Source: Pseudarthrobacter sulfonivorans
GTDB lineage: Bacteria; Actinomycetota; Actinomycetes; Actinomycetales; Micrococcaceae
DNA: 64,000 nt
Assembly (NCBI RefSeq): GCF_024391045.1
Contig: NZ_JANFCZ010000023.1
Coordinates: 1 to 64,000, forward strand
Reading direction: 5' to 3'
Part shown: positions 57,046 through 64,000 of the stretch, one piece after another
Layout: each line of letters begins with the position of its first letter
How positions within the stretch are numbered: position 1 is the stretch's first letter
The notes under the pieces: generated by a model
Told to the model about the DNA's origin: nothing
Seen by the model: only the letters and a program-made list of their open reading frames with translations
The model's database searches: none
Program-made: the position numbers and the translations under genes

Positions 57046-58359
57046 TCAGGGGCGCCCCAAGCCGCGGTATGTCCAGCCAGCAGCTCGCCATTTCGCAGCG
57101 TCTAGGACATTGCGGCCATCAAGAACGCGCGGTGAAGAGACAGACTCCACCAACGCATAGGGATCCAAAGCGCGGTACTCCTGCCACTCAGTGAGCAGCA
57201 ACAAGGCATCCGCTTTCTCTACCGCCGCCGAAGTATCCGCTTCATAGTGGAGTTCGGGGAATCTGCGTGATGCGTTGGCCAGGGCTTTCGGATCCGTCAC
57301 CGTTACGACCGCACCCTGCAACTGCAGTTGTGCCGCAATGCTAAGTGCGGGTGAATCACGAACATCATCACTTTCGGGCTTAAATGCCGCGCCCAGAACC
57401 GTCACGCGTTTTCCTAGCAGCGACCCATCGCACAGGTCGCGGGCAAGCTCGACCACGCGCGTTCGGCGGCGCATATTGATAGCGTCCACCTCACGGAGGA
57501 ATGTCAGTGCCTGATCGGCACCAAGCTCACCGGCGCGGGCCATGAACGCCCGGATGTCCTTGGGCAGGCAACCGCCGCCAAACCCAATGCCCGCATTGAG
57601 GAACTTTCGACCGATTCGATCATCCATGCCTATGGCGTCAGCGAGTTGCGTAACGTCGGCTCCTGCCGCTTCGCAAACTTCCGCCATAGCGTTGATGAAG
57701 GAAATCTTCGTGGCCAAGAAAGAGTTTGCGGCAGTCTTCACCAGTTCCGCAGTCGGAAGATCTGTGACTAATCGAGGAGTTCCCGAATCAAGCGCCGTTG
57801 CGTATACTTCGTCGAGTTTACGAACCGCATCATCGTCTTCTGAGCCACTAGACACTCCATAAACAAATCGGTCAGGAGAAAGGGTATCCGATACTGCGAA
57901 CCCTTCTCGCAAGAACTCTGGATTCCAAATGAGGTGCGATGTTGGCTGCTCGGCGCTAACCAGGGCTGCTAGTCGGGCGGCTGTGCCCACGGGAACAGTG
58001 GATTTTCCCACCACTACGTCATCAGCGGACAGATGAGGTAAGAGTGCTCCTAACGCTGCATCCACGTAGGTCAAGTCGGCCGCATTCTCACCCTTCTTCT
58101 GTGGGGTTCCAACGCAAATGAAATGGACTTCGCCTTCCGCTGCCGCGGACATGTCGGTTGTAAATGTCAGCCGACCAGCCTGCAGTTGTTCCCGCAGGAG
58201 ATCCTCGAGACCCGGTTCGAAGAAAGGCGCCCGTCCGGATGACAGTTGCAAGATCTTTCGATCGTCAACGTCGATCCCGACAACCTCATGACCGAGCTTT
58301 GCCATGCAAGCTGCGTGAACAGCTCCGAGATAGCCACAACCAATCACAGAAATTAGCAT
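57046..58359 (-). CDS. ugd: UDP-glucose 6-dehydrogenase
   Basis: A 437-residue cytoplasmic NAD-dependent dehydrogenase that oxidises UDP-glucose to UDP-glucuronate. The Rossmann motif VIGCGYLGAVHAACMA opens the protein, the catalytic Cys lies in GFGGGCLPKDI, and TVLGAAFKPESDDVRDSPA begins the C-terminal UDP-binding domain. It uses the product of galU to make a capsular precursor. The upstream sugar-transferase gene ends 47 bp before its ATG. Confidence 0.94.
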   Translation of the reverse strand: MLISVIGCGYLGAVHAACMAKLGHEVVGIDVDDRKILQLSSGRAPFFEPGLEDLLREQLQAGRLTFTTDMSAAAEGEVHFICVGTPQKKGENAADLTYVDAALGALLPHLSADDVVVGKSTVPVGTAARLAALVSAEQPTSHLIWNPEFLREGFAVSDTLSPDRFVYGVSSGSEDDDAVRKLDEVYATALDSGTPRLVTDLPTAELVKTAANSFLATKISFINAMAEVCEAAGADVTQLADAIGMDDRIGRKFLNAGIGFGGGCLPKDIRAFMARAGELGADQALTFLREVDAINMRRRTRVVELARDLCDGSLLGKRVTVLGAAFKPESDDVRDSPALSIAAQLQLQGAVVTVTDPKALANASRRFPELHYEADTSAAVEKADALLLLTEWQEYRALDPYALVESVSSPRVLDGRNVLDAAKWRAAGWTYRGLGRP

Positions 58360-58406
58360 TCTGTTTATTCCTTCCCCGAGGGCAGACTTCTAGCTTTAGA
58401 TAGTTT

Positions 58407-59846
58407 TTAGTACGCTCCAGTGCTGTGAAAAACAGCACGAACGGTGCGGAGAATAATCACGAGGTCACCTGCCAGAGACCAATTCTCAACATAATAAAGG
58501 TCTAGGCGAACGGAATCTTGCCAAGATAAATTCGAACGTCCGCTGACTTGCCATAGCCCGGTTAGGCCGGGCTTCACCAATAGTCTCCTTCGTGCATCGT
58601 GCTCATAACCTGCGACTTCCCTTGGGAGCGGTGGCCGGGGGCCGACAAGACTCATGGAGCCGGCGAAAATATTGAAAAGCTGCGGGAGTTCGTCGAGGCT
58701 GTATTTGCGCAAGAGTCCTCCGATTCGAGTGACTCTCGGGTCATTCTTGATCTTGAAAAGGATTCCGTTTCCTTCGTCGCGATGCGCCAGGTCAGCAAGC
58801 TGCTTCTCAGCGTCCACCACCATAGAGCGGAACTTGAGCATTGCAAATACTGACCCTCCTTGGCCCACTCGTTCCTGCCTGAAGAGCACTGGCCCAGCGC
58901 TGTCAAACTTGACCAAGATGGCGAGAACAGCCATTAGGGGCAATGTAACGATGATGAGAATTGCAGAGACAATCACGTCGAAAAGACGCTTCGCAACGCG
59001 TTGTCCACCTTCCAGTGTTGGCGTGGTCACATGAATCAGCGGTAGCCCCGCAACTTGCTGTGTGTGTATTCGCGGCCCTGCGATGTCGGTGAGAGCTGGG
59101 GCCATAATCAGACCAACGTTTCGCGCGGCCAATTCCCACCCAAGGTGTCGGAGTGTCTGCGGATGAAGTTGTACACCGGCTGACACAGCAACTGCGTCTG
59201 CACGGCACTGATCGATGGCACGAAGTATTGATGAGGTATCTGGTTCATGGCCCAACACTGGCAATGACAGGCCTGTTTCAAGCCGTTGATCTGGGCTCGA
59301 TCCAGGAATGTAAGCGGCGATGGGCTCATATCCAGCGTGCCGAGCACCTTTTAGCGAGGAGTTGAGGTGCGCAACGGCACTTGGCCCTCCCACAAGCAAG
59401 AGTCGATGCATGCTCGAGCCTTTGAGTCTGTGGACGCTTAAGTGCTGCCTGAGCAGCCACCGACCAAGAAGCAGCCCGACAAGCCCCACCGGTAGTGCGA
59501 TCCCCACATAGCCTCTTGCTGTATCTATACGGAACACATAGGAGACGATGGCTACCAATCCAAAGAGCCAAAGCGACGCAGCTGCTACTCTCTTATATTC
59601 GTCCGGACCTGAGCCCAGGATCCGGCTTTGCCGGGTGTTCCAGGCCCCCAACATCAGCCACCAAGCAATAGCAAGCATCATAGAGAACCATAAGTAAGCA
59701 AGGTCTTGGCGTGAACTAACCACGTCAGGCTCGATGCCGAACCGGACAACATACGCCCCAGTCACGGCCCACATGACGATAAAGGCGTCAACAATTCGCA
59801 GGATTCGAGCCGTTTTGGCCCGCCAGTCCGGTATCGACCCCGACAT
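58407..59846 (-). CDS. Priming sugar transferase (polyprenyl glycosylphosphotransferase)
   Basis: A 479-residue inner-membrane enzyme that starts the polysaccharide repeat by transferring sugar-1-phosphate to undecaprenyl phosphate. The N-terminal four helices are followed by a cytoplasmic Rossmann-like region and a C-terminal Bac_transf domain with KRLFDVIVSAILIIVTLPLM and the DxxR-like KFRSMVVDAE. GLTGLWQVSGRSNLSWQDSVRLDLYYVENW is typical. The start at 59846 has GGGGG 3 bp and GAGGAC 12 bp upstream; a longer frame to 59978 is less likely. Confidence 0.92.
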   Translation of the reverse strand: MSGSIPDWRAKTARILRIVDAFIVMWAVTGAYVVRFGIEPDVVSSRQDLAYLWFSMMLAIAWWLMLGAWNTRQSRILGSGPDEYKRVAAASLWLFGLVAIVSYVFRIDTARGYVGIALPVGLVGLLLGRWLLRQHLSVHRLKGSSMHRLLLVGGPSAVAHLNSSLKGARHAGYEPIAAYIPGSSPDQRLETGLSLPVLGHEPDTSSILRAIDQCRADAVAVSAGVQLHPQTLRHLGWELAARNVGLIMAPALTDIAGPRIHTQQVAGLPLIHVTTPTLEGGQRVAKRLFDVIVSAILIIVTLPLMAVLAILVKFDSAGPVLFRQERVGQGGSVFAMLKFRSMVVDAEKQLADLAHRDEGNGILFKIKNDPRVTRIGGLLRKYSLDELPQLFNIFAGSMSLVGPRPPLPREVAGYEHDARRRLLVKPGLTGLWQVSGRSNLSWQDSVRLDLYYVENWSLAGDLVIILRTVRAVFHSTGAY

Positions 59847-60052
59847 ACGCCCCCAAGTCCTCTTTGCTGGGCGGGAGATTCCCGCAGTGATGCCATGGCA
59901 TGGTGCCCGGCACAGATGATTGTTCCACGCCGCGAGGACGTAGGCTTCCACTTGCCTTTTGCGTTCCTTGGCCACCACAGGTTAGCTGTTTTTGCAGTAG
60001 CTAGGGCGCGTGACGAGTTGTCATTCGGCGCAACTATGTGGGATTAGTCACG

Positions 60053-60511
60053 TTAGATCGGCGGCGTGAGGTGAGGGCTGGAGGCGTCCAAGTCGTTTAC
60101 ATTTCTAGCGGGGTTTCCAATCATTACGGCATCAGGCGGGACATCGCCCACAATTACAGCGCCTGCGCCAATTACCGCACGGTCGCCTATCCTAAAAGGC
60201 GCTCTGTTCTTCGGAATGATAACTGCATGAGCCGCAACAATGACATCATTTCCGATCTCCGACTGCCCCTTACCGCTTCCGGCGATTGTAACCGCATGTG
60301 CGATTTGTACATTATTTCCAATCTTAATTGCTGGATGAATGACCGTGCCAAGACCCCTGTGCCAAAGAACGACTCCGCCTATCAGTTCGCATTCATAAGG
60401 AAGAATGCAGCGAAAAACCAGATAGTTCAGCAGCTTCAGGACCTTTGCCTGCAGAATGTGACCTTTTCGGAATGCTCTGGAGGACATCAACCAAAGACGG
60501 GAAGGATTCAT
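60053..60511 (-). CDS. Left-handed beta-helix acyltransferase (serine acetyltransferase-like)
   Basis: A 152-residue hexapeptide-repeat acyltransferase. A short N-terminal helix region is followed by repeats (IGNNVQIAHAVTIAGSG..., IGNDVIVAAHAVI, IGDRAVIGAGAVIVGDVPPDAVMIGNPA). Probably O-acetylates a sugar of the repeat unit. The ATG overlaps the stop of the preceding glycosyltransferase gene (ATGA). A 206-bp gap with no gene separates it from the sugar-transferase start. Confidence 0.83.
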   Translation of the reverse strand: MNPSRLWLMSSRAFRKGHILQAKVLKLLNYLVFRCILPYECELIGGVVLWHRGLGTVIHPAIKIGNNVQIAHAVTIAGSGKGQSEIGNDVIVAAHAVIIPKNRAPFRIGDRAVIGAGAVIVGDVPPDAVMIGNPARNVNDLDASSPHLTPPI

Positions 60512-61455
60512 TTCTCTCCAATAAGAGCCATAGTTTCGTCTTGAACCTTTTGTTTTCGTACCGCATATATTCCGGCCGCGAGACCACGAATCGAAGCCAA
60601 TGCCTTCCGCGCCCGTCCTTGTTTTTCACGCAAAGGTCGCAACAGAAGGCGGCCTGTTTCTTTGGCCCCCTTACCCATTAGCAGGCTCCATAGGCCTGAG
60701 TAGGGGGAGCTGACGATAAGTCGATTTTTTTGCATATAGAAATAATAGAGAGCGCTACGTCCTTCGTCCTCACCGGATCCACCCTCTTCGTGCCATATGA
60801 GAGAGTCCAGGTCGACTCCCATCGAGAGACCGAGGTTCCGTGCGCGAAGCGATAAATCTGCGTCTTCCCAGTAGAGGAATAGACTCTCGTTGAAGCCGTC
60901 CAATTTTTTCCATGCTTCGAAGCTAATCATCGGAGCAGCGCCCGTAATGAACGTCGAACTGATGATTCCGGCGACTGACGGCAGGGGCCCGCCATACCCC
61001 ATGTGCCGAGTGGCGCCAGCAGCGAGGTCCATAACTCCCCCCGCAAACCATACGGAAGGTGCAGTTCTGGGGCCCGTCACGATTGCAGGCGAGACGACGT
61101 CCAGTTCGCCATTTACTACCCTATTGGCCAGAGAAGTGACGCAGCCTTTTGTAACCGTCGTATCCGGATTCAATATCCAAAGTAGGCCAGCGTAGTCGGG
61201 ATTCACGTACGAGGACGCAAAATTAACACCCGCCCCGAAGCCCAGATTTACGTGGCTGCGAACAAGGCGAACTTTCGAAGCGTGCCCCCTAACTGCCTCT
61301 TGGAGCCTGAGCCACTCGTCTTCACCGGAACCATTTTCAACGATTATTATCTGTTCCACCGGTTCAGGGTCCAAACTTGCAAGACACGAGCTCACGTATG
61401 TCGAACTTTTGTAATTTACCATCAAAATAACTACCGATTTAAGAACTGTATTCAT
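60508..61455 (-). CDS. Family 2 glycosyltransferase
   Basis: A 315-residue GT-A glycosyltransferase of the rhamnosyltransferase-like family. VVILMVNYKSSTYVSSCL opens the fold, LLWILNPDTTV contains the DxD-like site, and LYWEDADLSLRARNLG is the acceptor-side ED motif. It probably adds one sugar of the repeat unit. The start at 61455 has GGAAG 7 bp upstream, and the gene overlaps the flippase end by 17 bp. Confidence 0.87.
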   Translation of the reverse strand: MNTVLKSVVILMVNYKSSTYVSSCLASLDPEPVEQIIIVENGSGEDEWLRLQEAVRGHASKVRLVRSHVNLGFGAGVNFASSYVNPDYAGLLWILNPDTTVTKGCVTSLANRVVNGELDVVSPAIVTGPRTAPSVWFAGGVMDLAAGATRHMGYGGPLPSVAGIISSTFITGAAPMISFEAWKKLDGFNESLFLYWEDADLSLRARNLGLSMGVDLDSLIWHEEGGSGEDEGRSALYYFYMQKNRLIVSSPYSGLWSLLMGKGAKETGRLLLRPLREKQGRARKALASIRGLAAGIYAVRKQKVQDETMALIGEK

Positions 61456-62758
61456 CGTCAACTTCCACTTCTCGCAGATTGTTCCGCCTGACACTCCGTA
61501 GTTTGTGAATTATCATTTGGAAGTCTGAAAATCGCACGGCATAGAATGGTAGTATTGGCATATTAAAATATCGATTCACACACGCTAGCGTGTATACGCT
61601 CGCAAAGATGTTCCCGACCAGCATGGCGTACGCAGCGCCGAGAGCTCCCCAAATCGGGACTAGAATCACGAGGCAAACGACATTTGCCAACGTGGCGATG
61701 AACAGGCCGATACTCCGCTTTCCGGGTAAACCTCTTGAAGAGAGCGTCGCCCCCGCAATGGAGCCAGGAACCCACAAGACGTAAGCCGCGACTAGGACAC
61801 ACGTCGGGAGGACTGATCCTGAGAACTCGTGGCCGAAGATTATGCCAACCCAGAGGTTCATTGTGGCGCATATGCCCAGGCCTATCAGTGCCGATGTAAG
61901 CATTGACAAGCGGGAAGAGAGAAACACGCGCTCGTCGTTGGAGTCGGCCGCATCAGCGGAGAACATCACGTCGCGCACGGCGTGATTCGTGATTAGTACT
62001 ACCTCTGCAATGTTTACAGCCACGGCGTAGAGACCAAGAGCATAAGTCCCGCCCAAGGGCGTCATTAGAACTTGGTCTATTCTGGCCAACAATATGCCAG
62101 AAAGGGATCCGAGCCATATTCGGCTCCCATAACCTAGAAGCCGTTTAATAGGTAGCGGTTCATCTGTGGCTCGCGGGCTCGGTAGGCGTGTGTAAGCCAG
62201 CCCTCCTAATAGGGGACTTATGATAAGGGCGAGCATTCCGGTGAAGGGAGTCAAACTTCCAGACAGCCAAAGGATTAGTAGCGCGACAAGGCGTGTCGCC
62301 GCTGTAACGTATCTTTCAGCATTGACTCGGCCCCACAGGTGTTGGCCCTGGGCGGCGCCGCGAATGGCGCCGATTACTAACGTGGGAGTCGTCGCTAAGA
62401 CTGCAACGAGCATGAGTTGGTGTAGGGCCGGGTTGCCGCTAGCCAAGAGCGGTGTAATGGCAAACGCCAGCGCCGTTGCCAAGACGCCACTAATGGTAAG
62501 TAACCAAGTTGTCTGTCTAACAATAAAACGTGACAAATTAGGATTTCGGGCGACAAAGAAGTTTGCCGCTTCCGGTAGCCCCACAGTCCCTATGGCAGTG
62601 AATAGCAGGAGTGGGGCGACTGCTGCCGTAAGTTCACCGCGCCCTTCGACTCCCAGCGAGTGAGCAAGTATAGGACCTGCGGCAAAAGCAGCAACTGGTA
62701 ATGCTAAGTTGGATAACGCTACAGAAAAAATGTTTTTAGAAACACTAGAACGGCTCAT
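61439..62758 (-). CDS. Polysaccharide flippase (Wzx-like)
   Basis: A 439-residue inner-membrane protein with about 12 to 14 helices, of the MOP superfamily. The N-terminus NIFSVALSNLALPVAAFAAGPILAHSLGVEGRGEL is typical of Wzx proteins. It would flip the lipid-linked repeat unit. A GTG 6 bp upstream of the chosen ATG is possible. No Wzy polymerase is visible in the window, so it presumably lies to the right. Confidence 0.87.
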   Translation of the reverse strand: MSRSSVSKNIFSVALSNLALPVAAFAAGPILAHSLGVEGRGELTAAVAPLLLFTAIGTVGLPEAANFFVARNPNLSRFIVRQTTWLLTISGVLATALAFAITPLLASGNPALHQLMLVAVLATTPTLVIGAIRGAAQGQHLWGRVNAERYVTAATRLVALLILWLSGSLTPFTGMLALIISPLLGGLAYTRLPSPRATDEPLPIKRLLGYGSRIWLGSLSGILLARIDQVLMTPLGGTYALGLYAVAVNIAEVVLITNHAVRDVMFSADAADSNDERVFLSSRLSMLTSALIGLGICATMNLWVGIIFGHEFSGSVLPTCVLVAAYVLWVPGSIAGATLSSRGLPGKRSIGLFIATLANVVCLVILVPIWGALGAAYAMLVGNIFASVYTLACVNRYFNMPILPFYAVRFSDFQMIIHKLRSVRRNNLREVEVDDEYSS

Positions 62759-62806
62759 AACCACCGACTAAATTGCGTTGCCGCGCGAAGGCAAATTTTG
62801 TCGTTG

Positions 62807-63853
62807 TCAATGCAACTCGCTAGCTTCAAGAATTTCCCGAATGCGTGCTGCCATTATTGCAGATGTGTGGCTCCGCTCAACATGGAGACGTGCACAACGA
62901 CCCATTTCCGCAGACTGTTCAGGGTCGTCCAGCAACTGAAGAATGCGTTGAGTAAGCGCTTTCGAATCTCCGACCGGAACCAAAAGTCCTGTCTTTCCAT
63001 CAACAACATAATCATTCATTCCAGGCGTTTTGGTTATGACGACTGGCCGTCCAGTCGCAGCTGCCTCCAAGGAAACTGTCATACCAGAAACATGAAGATT
63101 TGGCTTTGTGGCCAACGCGACGACGGCTGCTCGCGCATACATTTCCCGTAGTTCGGTGTGACTAAACCGCTTCACGACCGTCACTCCTTCCGGTGGCGTG
63201 AGGGAAGATGTAGTCTGAACAATTGCCCTTACATCCGACCTCGCCCGAATCACCGCAGACAATGCAGCGAATAGCGTTGCAGGATCTCGGTCCCGGTCAC
63301 CGCCCACGCTGAAAATCAGACGCTCACTCGCCGCAGGCTTTTGAGAATAGAACTCAGCATCTATGCCGAACGGTAGGAACTGGGCGCGGCGGTTCTTTGA
63401 CCGCACTCCTAGCCATTTGTCCACGACACTCAGTTGTGCATTAGACAAGCACCATAGGGCACTGGCATCCTTTAAAACACGACGCAAAAGCCGTAAACGC
63501 AGATAGGATGCCGGCTTATTAAGCTGGTCCGTTGCCCAAATGATGCCCGTCGCGACTGGCCCTCTGCCGCTTGCGAGAAAGACATCAAGGGCAGTGCGTT
63601 CGTCCCATGTAACCGGCAAAACGGGGTTTGTAATCGTCCTGTTTAAGATTGCCTCTTGAGATCTTCGTAGCAGTGCAGTCGTCGCCGTCGCTAGTGATCT
63701 CTGTCGGTCGATGTTTTGGAATCTTATAGCGCCGTTGTCTGCAATTCGGTTTAGCCCGTAGGGCCAGGAATCTGGTTTGGTGTTGTCGTTATATTCACCT
63801 TGCCAAGCACATACGTCGATCTGGCTCGGATAGTAAACGTCATAGGTTTTCAA
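62807..63853 (-). CDS. Family 4-type glycosyltransferase
   Basis: A 348-residue GT-B glycosyltransferase. The C-terminal half carries the donor site EAAATGRPVVITKTPGMNDYVVDGKTGLLVP; the N-terminal half is divergent. It starts at TTG 63853 behind AGGAAC, overlapping the stop of the next gene upstream (TTGA). It probably adds a sugar to the repeat unit. Confidence 0.83.
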   Translation of the reverse strand: MKTYDVYYPSQIDVCAWQGEYNDNTKPDSWPYGLNRIADNGAIRFQNIDRQRSLATATTALLRRSQEAILNRTITNPVLPVTWDERTALDVFLASGRGPVATGIIWATDQLNKPASYLRLRLLRRVLKDASALWCLSNAQLSVVDKWLGVRSKNRRAQFLPFGIDAEFYSQKPAASERLIFSVGGDRDRDPATLFAALSAVIRARSDVRAIVQTTSSLTPPEGVTVVKRFSHTELREMYARAAVVALATKPNLHVSGMTVSLEAAATGRPVVITKTPGMNDYVVDGKTGLLVPVGDSKALTQRILQLLDDPEQSAEMGRCARLHVERSHTSAIMAARIREILEASELH

Positions 63854-64000
63854 TTTGTGTTCCTGGATATGTCACTGGCTGGTTCAGAGATGTCCCCCAA
63901 CCATTCGTCAGCGGCGCGCCGTCCGTCTACGGCCGGCAACGCCTGTTGAATTAGTTGGGCGGGACGTCGTGGCGCTATAGAACCCGTGAGCGCTGCGATG
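63850..64000 (-). CDS. 3' end of an upstream gene, truncated by the window
   Basis: An open frame enters from the right edge and ends at a TGA at 63852-63850, giving about 50 residues that end LGDISEPASDISRNTN. The stop overlaps the TTG of the glycosyltransferase, which supports it as a real coupled gene. The fragment is acidic and shows no motif. It is probably another EPS biosynthesis gene. Confidence 0.6.
   Translation of the reverse strand, partial: IAALTGSIAPRRPAQLIQQALPAVDGRRAADEWLGDISEPASDISRNTN

Overview
The window looks like a chromosomal segment of a high-GC Gram-positive actinobacterium of the Arthrobacter/Pseudarthrobacter type. The evidence is the GC-rich codon use, frequent GTG and TTG starts, several ANTAR-domain regulators, a LAXTG (sortase E type) surface protein, twin-arginine secreted proteins and an actinobacterial CmtR-like metal sensor. 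The genus is inferred from gene content, not from a marker gene. No tRNA, rRNA, insertion sequence, prophage or CRISPR array was recognised.

Region by region: 1-3568 is a leftward copper module (CopB-type P-ATPase, DUF6153 protein, DUF305 lipoprotein) behind a CsoR-type operator-promoter. 3709-7126 holds a PAS-ANTAR regulator, an ArsR regulator with a His-rich CDF metal exporter, a histidine phosphatase and a LapA-like membrane protein. 7262-19342 is a nine-gene glycine/serine/one-carbon unit, gcvP-gcvT-gcvH-glyA-sdaA-lipA-metF-cycA-purU, preceded by a tandem glycine riboswitch. Its internal gaps carry dispersed repeats. 19459-29949 has a GAF-ANTAR regulator and an unassigned catabolic cluster (VOC dioxygenase-like protein, Gfo/Idh/MocA oxidoreductase, epimerase, peptide-type ABC transporter, LacI regulator). 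29965-38424 holds a thioredoxin-reductase-like flavoprotein with a VOC protein and a divergent XRE-cupin regulator, another GAF-ANTAR protein, and an EthD/flavoprotein/MHS-transporter/IclR catabolic set. 38463-43028 holds a NatAB-like ABC exporter and a leftward CmtR-CDF-thioredoxin-like-AraC-VOC operon.

From 43258 onward the window becomes a cell-envelope region. Two galU paralogues lie 9 kb apart as direct repeats. Between them are small membrane and lipoprotein genes and a compact rightward set: Tat-exported protein, PqqD-like protein, HPr-kinase-like/PqqD fusion, Wzz/BY-kinase, and NTP_transf_5-type nucleotidyltransferase. From 54386 to the right edge a leftward exopolysaccharide locus follows: glycosyltransferases, flippase, acyltransferase, priming sugar transferase, UDP-glucose dehydrogenase, DUF4012 protein, LANTG surface protein. 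Its distal part is visibly AT-richer than the rest. GalU and Ugd would supply UDP-glucose and UDP-glucuronate for this polymer.

The most interesting signals are: (1) the HprK-like/PqqD/NTP_transf_5 set inside an EPS locus, which resembles the kinase and phospho-glycosylation enzymes of some lasso-peptide clusters but has no lasso cyclase; (2) a 32-bp-periodic spacerless repeat at three sites, one of them apparently translated into a protein N-terminus; (3) two copies of a hairpin element with compensatory base changes inside the gcv operon; (4) large near-perfect palindromes between genes; (5) a surface protein with three consecutive LANTG sorting motifs.
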